DNA of 64,000 bases, from the NCBI RefSeq assembly GCF_015594725.1, contig NZ_JADNRC010000005.1:186001-250000 (forward strand). The letters run 5' to 3'. The DNA comes from Flavobacterium sp. ALJ2 (GTDB taxonomy: Bacteria; Bacteroidota; Bacteroidia; Flavobacteriales; Flavobacteriaceae). The notes under the pieces were generated by a model, which saw only the letters and a program-made list of their open reading frames with translations, was not told the origin of the DNA and did not search any database. Positions 1 through 7,234 of the stretch are shown here, piece by piece. Within the stretch, counting starts at the first letter, position 1, and each line of letters opens with the position of its first letter. Position numbers and translations under genes: made by a program.

Positions 1-2
1 TT

Positions 3-668
3 TTTAAAGGGTCGTTTAAAAAAGCTAACCGTTCTAGAATCGACAGTTTCTCTGGAATTGGTGACGAAAAAGCATTGAAAATTCTAAGAAAAGTTTCTGA
101 AACTTTTCACGTTCCTACCGTAACTGATATTCATACTAATGAGGATGCTGAAATGGCTGCTCAATATGTTGATGTTTTGCAAATTCCTGCATTCCTAGTA
201 CGCCAAACTGATCTTGTTGTGGCTGCTGCCAATACTGGAAAAGTAGTTAATTTGAAAAAAGGCCAATTTATGAGTCCTGAAAGCATGAAACATGCTGTAC
301 AAAAGGTATTGGATTGTAACAATCAAAACGTGATGGTTACTGATCGTGGTACTATGTTTGGCTACCAGGACATGATTGTAGATTATAGAGGAATCCCAAC
401 AATGCAGCAATATGCTACAACAGTTCTTGATGTAACCCATTCATTACAGCAACCTAATCAAACTGTAGGTGTGACTGGTGGAAGACCTGATATGATCGAA
501 ACTGTTGCTAAAGCTGGTATTGCTGTAGGCGTTGACGGTATTTTTATCGAAACTCATTTTGATCCTGCTAACGCCAAAAGTGATGGTGCAAATATGTTGC
601 ATTTAGACTATTTTGAAGATTTAATGACTAAACTAGTTGCCATCAGAAAAACCATTAATCAATTTTAA
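3..668 (+). CDS. kdsA: 3-deoxy-8-phosphooctulonate synthase (KDO-8-P synthase), 3' part
   Basis: Condenses phosphoenolpyruvate with arabinose-5-phosphate to give KDO-8-phosphate, the cytoplasmic first step toward the KDO of lipopolysaccharide. The frame is open from base 3 with no start codon in the window, so the gene begins upstream. The first visible residues read FKGSFKKANRSR, the family's conserved N-terminal block, so only a short N-terminal piece is missing. Further family blocks are VTDIHTNEDA, DVLQIPAFLVRQTDL, KKGQFMSPESM and VTDRGTMFGY, all parts of the TIM-barrel active site, and a C-terminal GIFIETHFDP. A TTG at 75 is internal and not the start. The next gene follows after 16 nt on the same strand. 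Confidence 0.95.
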   Translation, partial: FKGSFKKANRSRIDSFSGIGDEKALKILRKVSETFHVPTVTDIHTNEDAEMAAQYVDVLQIPAFLVRQTDLVVAAANTGKVVNLKKGQFMSPESMKHAVQKVLDCNNQNVMVTDRGTMFGYQDMIVDYRGIPTMQQYATTVLDVTHSLQQPNQTVGVTGGRPDMIETVAKAGIAVGVDGIFIETHFDPANAKSDGANMLHLDYFEDLMTKLVAIRKTINQF

Positions 669-684
669 TTTTAAACTTATTACA

Positions 685-1527
685 TTGAAAACTAATTTTA
701 TTTTATTTTTCTTGTTGTGTTTTTCAGTAAATACTTTTGCACAAGAACAAATAACAGTACAAGACAAATACACAGCACACAATAAAGGAAAATTCTTCGT
801 TTCTTGGGGTGGTAACAGAGAAAGTTACAGTAAATCAGATGTTAACTTTAGAGGGAAAGATTACAATTTTACTGTTGAAAATATGTCTGCTCATGACAAA
901 CCAAAAGGATGGCATATGGATTATGTTAATCCTGCAAGAATGACTATTCCTCAAACTAATTTACGTTTAGGTTATTTTTTTAGCGACCATTACAGTGTAA
1001 CGATTGGATTGGATCATATGAAATATGTAATGACTCAAGATCAAACAGCAATTGTTAACGGATATATTAATTCACCTGAAAATCATAATGGTATTTACAA
1101 CAATACACCTGTGGATTTTACAGATGGAAAATTCTTAATGTACGAACATACAGATGGTTTAAATTATATTAATACAGAGGTTTCTAGATTCGATGATGTT
1201 TCAAAATGGTTTGGCTTACCTAATACAGATAAATTTCAAATTAATTTGACTGAAGGTTTAGGTGCTGGAATTTTATACCCTAAAACAAATACAACACTTT
1301 TAGGCAAAGATCGTCATGATGATTTTCACGTTTCTGGATATGGCGTATCTGCTAAAGCCGGAATTAACTTAACTTTCTTCAAACATTTTTACATCCAAGG
1401 AGAGTTAAAAGGTGGTTATATCAACATGCAAGATATTAGAACTACCAAAAGTAGCGATGATAGTGCTTCTCAAGACTTTTTCTTTTTCCAGAGAATTATT
1501 GCTTTCGGAGGTATCTTCAGAATATAA
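685..1527 (+). CDS. Secreted or outer-membrane beta-barrel protein, function unknown
   Basis: About 280 residues. I place the start at the TTG at 685, where a short lysine-containing head and a hydrophobic stretch ending NTFAQ form a normal signal peptide. An in-frame ATG at 637 would overlap kdsA and put 16 extra residues before the signal. The body is rich in alternating aromatic and polar residues (LRLGYFFSDHYSVTIGLDHMKYV, then KAGINLTFFKHFYIQGELKGGYI) and ends in FGGIFRI, as outer-membrane barrels do. I recognise no enzyme motif. It directly follows kdsA, with no visible terminator between them, and a strong hairpin terminator follows it. Co-transcription with a lipopolysaccharide gene would fit an envelope protein, but that is inference. 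Confidence 0.75.
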   Translation: MKTNFILFFLLCFSVNTFAQEQITVQDKYTAHNKGKFFVSWGGNRESYSKSDVNFRGKDYNFTVENMSAHDKPKGWHMDYVNPARMTIPQTNLRLGYFFSDHYSVTIGLDHMKYVMTQDQTAIVNGYINSPENHNGIYNNTPVDFTDGKFLMYEHTDGLNYINTEVSRFDDVSKWFGLPNTDKFQINLTEGLGAGILYPKTNTTLLGKDRHDDFHVSGYGVSAKAGINLTFFKHFYIQGELKGGYINMQDIRTTKSSDDSASQDFFFFQRIIAFGGIFRI

Positions 1528-1540
1528 TTTACAAATTCAT

Positions 1541-1577
1541 AAAAAATAGTCATCATTATATTTGGTGACTATTTTTT
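1541..1577 (+). terminator. Rho-independent terminator after the barrel gene
   Basis: A 12-bp perfect inverted repeat (arms 1541-1552 and 1566-1577, loop 13 nt) with an A-run before and a T-run after it. It lies 13 nt past the stop at 1527. Its loop holds the TTTG at 1561-1564 that could serve as the -33 element of the next gene. Confidence 0.85.
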
Positions 1578-1585
1578 TTATTATT

Positions 1586-1604
1586 TACTTTGTAATTCAA
1601 AGTA
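1586..1604. promoter_or_regulatory. Palindromic operator over the promoter of the 1611 gene
   Basis: The sequence is TACTTTG-TAATT-CAAAGTA, a perfect 7-bp inverted repeat with a 5-bp spacer. TTACTTTG at 1585-1592 is one base off the Bacteroidota -7 consensus TANNTTTG and lies 20 bp from a TTTG at 1561-1564, so the palindrome would cover the -7 element and the start point. The same palindrome occurs at 3256-3274. The likely binder is the HTH_34 regulator encoded at 2941, which is inference from proximity. Confidence 0.65.
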
Positions 1605-1610
1605 CTTTTT

Positions 1611-2216
1611 ATGAAAGATAAATATTTACAAGACATTAGTGAAATAAAAAACATGATGAATAAATCTTCTCAGTTTATTTCATTAAGTGGTTTATCCGGG
1701 ATCATGGCAGGAATATATGCTCTCATTGGTGCACATATCGCCAATGGCCTTATTGAAAGGCATGTGGGTTATTATGTCACTCTTGAAAGCAAAACTTTTA
1801 AATTGATTGTATTAACAGCTTTTTTAGTATTAGTTTTCTCCATTGTTACTGCAGCAATTTTGACTGTGAGTAAAGCAAAAAAAGAAGGTGAGAAAATATG
1901 GAATACCACTTCAAAAAGAATGTTAGTCAATTTTTTGATTCCGCTTGTTTCTGGTGGTGTTTTCGGCTTACTTTTACTCCGAAATGGTTATTATGGCTTA
2001 ATCGCCCCTGTCACTCTCCTATTTTATGGATTAGCTTGTGTAAATGCTAGTAAATATACTTTGAGAGATGTGCGCTATTTAGGAATTACAATAATTATCC
2101 TTGGCTTAATTGCAACTGAATGCTCTGGTTATGCTCTTGAATTTTGGGCACTGGGTTTTGGTGTTTGTCATATTCTATACGGAAGTATTATGTATTTTAA
2201 ATACGATAGGAAATAA
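1611..2216 (+). CDS. Multi-pass membrane protein, function unknown
   Basis: 201 residues. A polar, helical N-terminus (MKDKYLQDISEIKNMMNKSSQF) is followed by about five or six hydrophobic segments near residues 20-45, 64-86, 105-122, 128-142, 155-172 and 176-193, so it is an inner-membrane protein. I recognise no catalytic motif. It is the first gene of a same-strand cluster that contains a small winged-helix regulator, a Coq4-like protein and CreD, and its promoter overlaps a palindrome shared with the Coq4-like gene. That suggests control by the local regulator. The spacing to the next gene is 31 nt, consistent with an operon. Confidence 0.75.
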   Translation: MKDKYLQDISEIKNMMNKSSQFISLSGLSGIMAGIYALIGAHIANGLIERHVGYYVTLESKTFKLIVLTAFLVLVFSIVTAAILTVSKAKKEGEKIWNTTSKRMLVNFLIPLVSGGVFGLLLLRNGYYGLIAPVTLLFYGLACVNASKYTLRDVRYLGITIIILGLIATECSGYALEFWALGFGVCHILYGSIMYFKYDRK

Positions 2217-2247
2217 TTTTTATTAGCCATAATTCAAAAAACAAAAC

Positions 2248-2937
2248 ATGAAAAAATTTAAATATATTTTTGCTGGAGTTACCTTAATTATTAGCTTTTG
2301 TTTTGCGTTATATATTACTAAGCAATTTTTCCCGAACGATCCTTTTTCCAAAGCAACCGTTGAAAATCCGAAGCTAAAGAATACTTTGTTAGATAAAATT
2401 CAGCCAGGTGATTTAATTTTTCAAACCTCAGAATCTCCCCAATGTGAAGCTGTTAGAATTGCTACAAATTCTAAATTTTCTCATTGTGGAATAGTTTATA
2501 TTCTAAATGGCAAACATTTTGTTTTTGAAGCAGTTCAACCTGTAAAATTAACTCCTCTTGACGAATGGATTCAGCATGGTAAAGATCAAGATTTTCTTGT
2601 AAAACGATTAAAAGACACCACTGCTTTAACTCCTACTGTTATTGAAAAAATGGAAATTTATAGTCGAAATTTTCTTAATAGCGATTATGATTCCTATTTT
2701 GGCTGGTCTGATGATAAAATGTATTGCTCTGAATTAATTTGGAAGATTTATAAAAATGGAGCCGGTATCGAATTATGCCCGTTGCAAAAATTAAAGGATT
2801 TTAACCTAACTGATTCAAAAGTTAAAGCCAAATTAAAAGAACGATATGGAAACAATATTCCGCTCGAGGAAGATGTAGTTGCCCCTTCGAATATTGTGGA
2901 CTCGAAATTATTAAAAACAATAATTGATACCTATTAA
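2248..2937 (+). CDS. YiiX/YebB-like permuted NlpC/P60 (papain-fold) cysteine hydrolase
   Basis: 229 residues. An N-terminal hydrophobic segment (about residues 4-24) serves as signal or anchor, so the enzyme domain probably faces the periplasm. Family marks are PGDLIFQ (53-59), FSHCGIV with the expected catalytic His79, a glutamate in FEAV (94), and MYCSELIWK with the nucleophile Cys160. In this circularly permuted papain fold the Cys lies after the His, as seen here. Relatives cleave amide or ester bonds in cell-wall or lipid substrates, but the substrate of this one cannot be read from sequence. It sits 3 nt ahead of the regulator gene, so the two are surely co-transcribed. Confidence 0.8.
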   Translation: MKKFKYIFAGVTLIISFCFALYITKQFFPNDPFSKATVENPKLKNTLLDKIQPGDLIFQTSESPQCEAVRIATNSKFSHCGIVYILNGKHFVFEAVQPVKLTPLDEWIQHGKDQDFLVKRLKDTTALTPTVIEKMEIYSRNFLNSDYDSYFGWSDDKMYCSELIWKIYKNGAGIELCPLQKLKDFNLTDSKVKAKLKERYGNNIPLEEDVVAPSNIVDSKLLKTIIDTY

Positions 2938-2940
2938 AAA

Positions 2941-3237
2941 TTGAAAAGCATCATTCAAAATATAAATAAAGCCTTTGACCATCGAATTCGACTTGGAATC
3001 ATGTCTGTATTGATGGTCAATGATTCGGCTGATTTTAGTACTCTGAAAGAGCTTTTGGGCGTTACGGATGGTAATCTTGCAAGTCATGCTAAAGCATTAG
3101 AACTAGAAAACTATATTGAAATACAAAAACAATTTATTGGCAAAAAACCCAATACCAGTTATAGGGCCACCAAAGATGGTAAACTTGCATTTGTTGCACA
3201 TATTGATGCTCTTGAAAAATTGATACAGAAGAAGTGA
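2941..3237 (+). CDS. Small winged-helix transcriptional regulator (HTH_34 type)
   Basis: 98 residues starting at a TTG 3 nt after the previous stop. The first downstream ATG, at 3001, would remove the first helix. The sequence matches the small winged-helix family found with CreD in Bacteroidota: FDHRIRLGIMSVLM, then DFSTLKELLGVTDGNLASHAKALE (recognition helix), then a wing with KKPNTSYRATKDG. It has no ligand domain. Two 19-bp palindromes, one 5' of the first gene of the cluster and one just after this gene, are its most likely operators. Such regulators bind as dimers to palindromes of this size. The assignment of the operators is inference. Confidence 0.82.
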   Translation: MKSIIQNINKAFDHRIRLGIMSVLMVNDSADFSTLKELLGVTDGNLASHAKALELENYIEIQKQFIGKKPNTSYRATKDGKLAFVAHIDALEKLIQKK

Positions 3238-3255
3238 GCCTTTTTTTTACCTATT

Positions 3256-3274
3256 TACTTTGAAATACAAAGTA
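3256..3274. promoter_or_regulatory. Second copy of the palindromic operator, before the Coq4-like gene
   Basis: The sequence is TACTTTG-AAATA-CAAAGTA, with arms identical to those at 1586-1604 and the same 5-bp spacer. It lies 27 nt before the ATG at 3302 and again contains TTACTTTG, near the -7 consensus. No clear -33 element is visible. Its position shows that a TTG at 3260 lies in control DNA and is not the start of the next gene. Confidence 0.65.
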
Positions 3275-3301
3275 CTTTTAAAAAACCAAACCTCAAAAAA
3301 T

Positions 3302-3754
3302 ATGAAGGATTTATTAATAGAAAAAATGTACGAGTTATCTAGAAAACCGTATCAGAAGTACATGAAGAAAAATGCTCCTTGGGAAATAAACAAGACTGAA
3401 TTACTTGCTTTTCCTGAAGGAAGTTTAGGATATGGTTTGGGAAATTTTCTTCATATAAATAATTTTGATATTCAAGCTAAATTAGAAGATCATGACATCA
3501 TTCATGTTTTAACAAATACTGGGATTTCGGTAGTGGATGAAATAGGGATGCAATACTATCTTTTGGGTAATCGAAAAAAGAGTTTGTATTTGTTTATGGT
3601 GATATTATCAGGAACTATCTTCTATCCTACTCAACTCGGGTATTTCTTAAAACAATATAAAAGAGGAAAGAAAGCGATGCCTTTTTATTATTTGGATTTC
3701 TCCAAAATGTTATTCACCCCAATTCAATCAATTCAAACAACTTTTAAAATTTAA
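3302..3754 (+). CDS. Coq4-like protein
   Basis: 150 residues from the ATG at 3302. An in-frame TTG at 3260 lies inside the palindromic operator and is rejected. Coq4 family features are PEGSLG (38-43) and the metal-binding HDxxHx11E motif, with His64, Asp65, His68 and Glu80 at exact spacing, followed by MQYYLLGN. Eukaryotic Coq4 acts in ubiquinone synthesis, whereas Flavobacteria normally use menaquinone, so this protein probably has another role, perhaps binding an isoprenoid or other lipid. It is 4 nt from a small membrane protein and close to creD. The family call is good; the function is unknown. Confidence 0.75.
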   Translation: MKDLLIEKMYELSRKPYQKYMKKNAPWEINKTELLAFPEGSLGYGLGNFLHINNFDIQAKLEDHDIIHVLTNTGISVVDEIGMQYYLLGNRKKSLYLFMVILSGTIFYPTQLGYFLKQYKRGKKAMPFYYLDFSKMLFTPIQSIQTTFKI

Positions 3755-3758
3755 AATT

Positions 3759-4076
3759 ATGAAAAACGTAATTAATGAAGAAAAATTTGAAGGTAGAGCA
3801 TCAACTGAACTCACCATCGGGAGTTTTATAATTTGTTCTCTTTTTTTCATGCTCTTTGTACTTGTAAAAGACAACTCTTATATATTGATTGTAGGCTTTC
3901 TTTTTACTGTTGTCGCTTTATTTCTTAATGCTATTATGTTATTTCATTTATTAGAAAGTTATATTTCTTTACCAAACCAAAGGGATTATATAGGCCGAAA
4001 AATTCTGATTCTGTTATCAAACCTTCCTATTGCGCTTTTGTACTATACAATCATTATCAAACTTAATTTATTATAA
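3759..4076 (+). CDS. Small three-helix membrane protein, function unknown
   Basis: 105 residues. After a charged N-terminus (MKNVINEEKFEGRAS) there are three hydrophobic segments near residues 20-37, 42-66 and 83-104. The gene starts 4 nt after the Coq4-like gene and ends 21 nt before creD, so it is very probably co-expressed with both. I do not recognise the family. Confidence 0.7.
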   Translation: MKNVINEEKFEGRASTELTIGSFIICSLFFMLFVLVKDNSYILIVGFLFTVVALFLNAIMLFHLLESYISLPNQRDYIGRKILILLSNLPIALLYYTIIIKLNLL

Positions 4077-4097
4077 AATATTTAAAATTTATTTACA

Positions 4098-5450
4098 ATG
4101 GAAACAAACGAAACTCCAAAACCTAGCTCTATTTTTCAGTCGAACTCTGCCAAAATGATTATGGTAGGCTTGCTTACTCTATTTTTACTGATTCCTCTAG
4201 AATACGTGAAGAATTTGATCACAGAACGCTCTTATAGACAAAATGATGTTATTGCTGAAATCAATGACAAATGGGGAGAAAATGTGTATATCTATGGGCC
4301 AATATTAAAGGTTCCGTATACTTCTTATCAAGAAACGGTAACTATAACCGAAAAAACAAATGAAACGATAATGCAAAAAGTAGCATCTACAAAATATGCT
4401 TATTTTTTTCCTGAAGAATTAAATATTAATTCAAACACTGATACAAAAATCCTCAACAGAAACAATTATGAATCAGCTGTGTTTACGACTAAAATGCAAT
4501 TTAAAGGGAATTATATTCAACCTGATTTTAGCAGTAAAAATATTTCCCCAGAAGCAATTCAGTGGGATAAAGCAACTATTTTAATTAAAACTACGAATCT
4601 AAAAAGTATAAAAGAGGAAGCAAAAATTAAATTCGGAACTACTAACTATGTTTTTGAACCTGTATATAATTCGGCTAAATTGGATGGTACTGAAGCTCTT
4701 GAAACGGGTTATATAGATTTAACAAAAATACTATCGACTCCTAAGACTGATTATAATTTTGATATCACTTACAATGGCAGTAAGCAAATTAAAATTGTTC
4801 CGATTGGGAAAACTACAAATGTTGAGATGAAATCAAATTGGACTTCTCCTAGTTTTACTGGTAATTTCTTGCCTGATGATAAGACAAAAAAGATAAGCGA
4901 AACTGGATTTATTGCAAATTGGAAAATCTTGCATATCAACAGAGCATTCTCTCAACAAGCTTTTGATATTCTGCCTGATTTAAGTTCGTATAGTTTTGGG
5001 GTTGACTTTGTGATTCCTATAGATCAATACCAACAAAATGAGCGTGCATCTAAATATGGTTTTCTTGTTATCGGACTTACATTTTTGATTTTCTTTTTAA
5101 TCCAAAATATGAGCAGAATCAGTATTCATATATTCCAATATTCAATGATTGGTTTGGCTCTAATTATGTTTTATACTTTATTGATTTCGATAACTGAACA
5201 TAGTAATTTTACCAAGGCGTATATATTATCTGGAATAGCCGTTATATCACTTATTACTGCTTATTCGTTTTCGATTTTAAAGAATAAAAAGTTTCCAATT
5301 TTTATTGGATTTTCACTTACTGGATTATACACCTTTATTTATATTATTATTCAATTAGAAAATTATGCTTTATTGGTAGGTAGTATTGGGTTATTTCTAA
5401 TTCTTGCAGCAATAATGTACTTTTCTAGAAAGATAGATTGGGGTAAGTAA
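4098..5450 (+). CDS. creD: Cell envelope integrity protein CreD
   Basis: 450 residues, the normal length for CreD. It has one N-terminal membrane helix (about 19-39), a large extracytoplasmic domain, and about five to six C-terminal helices from residue 320 onward. Recognisable family text includes LLIPLEYVKNLITERSYRQNDVIAEI near the start, VYIYGPILKVPY, and SYSFGVDFVIPIDQYQQNERASKYGFLVIGLTF leading into the membrane part. In E. coli creD belongs to the CreBC regulon and its molecular activity is unknown; here a small HTH_34 regulator replaces the two-component system. It is the last gene of the cluster. Confidence 0.9.
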   Translation: METNETPKPSSIFQSNSAKMIMVGLLTLFLLIPLEYVKNLITERSYRQNDVIAEINDKWGENVYIYGPILKVPYTSYQETVTITEKTNETIMQKVASTKYAYFFPEELNINSNTDTKILNRNNYESAVFTTKMQFKGNYIQPDFSSKNISPEAIQWDKATILIKTTNLKSIKEEAKIKFGTTNYVFEPVYNSAKLDGTEALETGYIDLTKILSTPKTDYNFDITYNGSKQIKIVPIGKTTNVEMKSNWTSPSFTGNFLPDDKTKKISETGFIANWKILHINRAFSQQAFDILPDLSSYSFGVDFVIPIDQYQQNERASKYGFLVIGLTFLIFFLIQNMSRISIHIFQYSMIGLALIMFYTLLISITEHSNFTKAYILSGIAVISLITAYSFSILKNKKFPIFIGFSLTGLYTFIYIIIQLENYALLVGSIGLFLILAAIMYFSRKIDWGK

Positions 5451-5480
5451 CTAACCAAAAGAAGTCGTCTCAATACTAGT

Positions 5481-5509
5481 TTAAACTGCCCAAAAAAGTT
5501 AGACACCAT
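5481..5509. mobile_element. Possible solitary end of an IS3-like element (remnant)
   Basis: The sequence around ACTGCCCAAAAAAGTTAGAC, with ACAC following, resembles the terminal inverted repeats of IS3-family elements common in Flavobacteria, recalled from memory. No transposase ORF and no matching second end are visible in the 236-bp gap between creD and the marR gene, so at most one end survives. Confidence 0.35.
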
Positions 5510-5577
5510 TTGGAATATCTTTTTACGCTATAAAGGTTATGCTCCTATGCGTTAAAAATAATTACATCCAACTGCTT

Positions 5578-5627
5578 AATATAATTTCAGATAGTTTGTA
5601 AGTCTGTAAACTATCTGAAATTATATT
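5578..5627. terminator. Perfect 20-bp inverted repeat between convergent genes
   Basis: Arms 5578-5597 and 5608-5627 are perfect complements around a 10-nt loop. It lies between creD (+) and the marR-type gene (-). The long AU-rich stem followed by T/A-rich DNA could terminate transcription from both sides. It could instead be a mobile repeat fragment, given the adjacent IS-end-like sequence. Confidence 0.55.
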
Positions 5628-5686
5628 TTAAAAATTAACTCTATTTTTTAGCTTACTTAACTCCTAAATTAACGAGATAACTTATT

Positions 5687-6136
5687 TTATATCTCTATCT
5701 TTTTTATTTTCTTCAATAAGTAATTTAACTGATCTACTTCCTGATCGGATAATTCTCCGTAGACTTCCTCATCAAGTACATGAAGTTTTTTATTGACTTT
5801 ATTTAGTAACGTTACTCCTTCTTCAGTGATAATAACAGCAATTAAACGCTTATCAGATGCTACGGTTTCTTTTACTACTAATTTCTTTAAAACTAGACGA
5901 TCTACCAGACGTGAAACCCCAGCGTTTTTTTCGGCCATTTGAGCCAATATATCAGAAGTAGATAACGCTTTATGATTCTCTTCTAATATTTTTAAGACAT
6001 TGTACTGTTGAGAAGTCAATCCATATCTAGCAAAGAACAATTGAGATTTAGTATACGCCCAATTGAAGGTTTCAAGTAGATTTAAACCTAATTCTCTTTT
6101 TATAGAATGAGGAGTGTGTTTTTTATCAAAAGCCAT
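5687..6136 (-). CDS. MarR-family transcriptional regulator
   Basis: 149 residues, the usual MarR size. The layout is N-terminal dimer helix, ARYGLTSQQYNVLKIL, LSTSDILAQMAEKNAGVSRLVDRLVLKKLV (helix-turn-helix and recognition helix), then the wing with VASDKRLIAVIITEEGVTLLNKV, and a C-terminal dimerisation helix. MarR proteins usually repress neighbouring genes and release DNA on binding small phenolic or oxidative ligands. The gene follows the SDR gene after 85 nt, with a terminator-like hairpin between them, so it may be read through from the SDR promoter or have its own weak promoter (TAATCTTG upstream). A palindrome in the SDR promoter is a candidate operator. Confidence 0.88.
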   Translation of the reverse strand: MAFDKKHTPHSIKRELGLNLLETFNWAYTKSQLFFARYGLTSQQYNVLKILEENHKALSTSDILAQMAEKNAGVSRLVDRLVLKKLVVKETVASDKRLIAVIITEEGVTLLNKVNKKLHVLDEEVYGELSDQEVDQLNYLLKKIKKIEI

Positions 6137-6163
6137 AATTTTATCTGTAAAACAAGATTAAAA

Positions 6164-6194
6164 AAAAAAGAAGAAGCTATTCTTCTTCTTTTTT
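6164..6194 (-). terminator. Hairpin terminator between the SDR and marR-type genes
   Basis: A 13-bp perfect stem (6164-6176 with 6182-6194) around a 5-nt loop, built from GAAGAAG/CTTCTTC with A- and T-runs at the ends. It lies 28 nt past the SDR stop and just before the marR start, so it may reduce rather than abolish expression of the regulator. Confidence 0.7.
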
Positions 6195-6221
6195 CTTTAA
6201 AACATCTTTCAAAGATACTAA

Positions 6222-6971
6222 TTATTGAATTAAATAGCCCCCATCTACAGGTAAATAGGCTCCTGTACAATAGCTAGCATCATCAGATGCTAAAAATAAA
6301 AATGTTTTAGCAATCTCTTCTGGTTTCCCTAATCGCTTCATTGCTGTTTTTGATTTTAAATACTCGGCTACTCCAGATCCTGCATTGTCCATTAATATTG
6401 GAGTTTCAATATATCCTGGGCCAATTATATTGACACGAATATTTTCTGTTCCGTTTTCCAAAGCTGCTGCTTTTGTTAATCCCACCACACCATGTTTTGA
6501 AGAAACATAAGAGGCAATTCCCATATCTGTAACCTGACTCATTACTGAACCGATATTAACAATCGATCCTCCGCCTTGTTTACGCATTTGCGCAATCTGA
6601 TATTTCATCCCGTAAAACACACCGCTCAAATTTACTGCAATCACTTTATTCCACTCTTCAAGTGTTTTTTCATTAATATGGCTTAAACTTCTGTCCACAA
6701 TACCTGCATTATTTAGAGCTACATCCAATCTTCCAAAAATTCTTACTGTTTCATTTACCGCATGTTCCACTTCTTCCGGTTTAGAAACATCACATTTTAC
6801 ATAGGCAGCTTTACCTCCTGCTTTTTTTATTTCTTCTACTACCTGAGAAGTCTCACTTAAATCAGCAATCATTACCGCTGCTCCTTCTTTTGCAATAGCT
6901 AGTGCTGAAGCTTTTCCTATTCCTGAATTACCACCTGTAATAAAGGCAACTTTGTTTTCAAAACGTTTCAT
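6222..6971 (-). CDS. Short-chain dehydrogenase/reductase, substrate unknown
   Basis: 249 residues, a classical SDR. It shows the cofactor motif TGGNSGIG (13-20), the structural NNAG (about 88-91), and a catalytic Ser followed by YxxxK in SYVSSK. ADLSE at the end of the second strand (an Asp) suggests NAD preference. The C-terminal DGGYLIQ is typical. It oxidises or reduces an alcohol or keto group on an unidentified small molecule. It is paired with the marR-type gene downstream, so the substrate or a related stress signal may be the regulator's ligand, which is inference. Confidence 0.88.
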   Translation of the reverse strand: MKRFENKVAFITGGNSGIGKASALAIAKEGAAVMIADLSETSQVVEEIKKAGGKAAYVKCDVSKPEEVEHAVNETVRIFGRLDVALNNAGIVDRSLSHINEKTLEEWNKVIAVNLSGVFYGMKYQIAQMRKQGGGSIVNIGSVMSQVTDMGIASYVSSKHGVVGLTKAAALENGTENIRVNIIGPGYIETPILMDNAGSGVAEYLKSKTAMKRLGKPEEIAKTFLFLASDDASYCTGAYLPVDGGYLIQ

Positions 6972-7005
6972 CTTTTATATTTTTTTAAGTTATTTTATTA
7001 AACAT

Positions 7006-7039
7006 CAAATTTAATGATTAGTCATTAATATTTAATCAA
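7006..7039 (-). promoter_or_regulatory. SDR promoter with an 18-bp palindrome in the spacer
   Basis: On the minus strand a TTG (7039-7037) is followed after 23 nt by TAAATTTG (7013-7006), an exact TANNTTTG -7 box. The perfect palindrome TTAATGATTAGTCATTAA occupies 7011-7028 and overlaps the upstream edge of the -7 box. Its 7-bp arms and 4-bp spacer match the usual size of a MarR operator. Binding there would block polymerase. Confidence 0.6.
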
Positions 7040-7160
7040 TGAATAGTTAAATTAAGCATAAAACAATAAAAAAATATGCAAATCAAACACTTAATAAGAA
7101 AAATAGTTCCAGTTAGATTTATAAAAAACAATACTTAAATATAAAAAAGACAAAAAAATA

Positions 7161-7189
7161 CCTCCAAATAGTACAAGACTTTTTGGAGG
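7161..7189 (-). terminator. Terminator after the M28 peptidase gene
   Basis: An 8-bp stem, CCTCCAAA (7161-7168) with TTTGGAGG (7182-7189). On the minus strand it is followed by a T-rich run. It lies 46 nt past the peptidase stop. Confidence 0.8.
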
Positions 7190-7234
7190 CAATTCTAATT
7201 AGGTAACTTATACTTTACAAAAAATAGGGAATAA

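Noticed and set aside
3260..3301. TTG start of the Coq4-like gene
   Set aside because: The TTG lies inside the palindromic operator; the ATG at 3302 gives the normal protein length.
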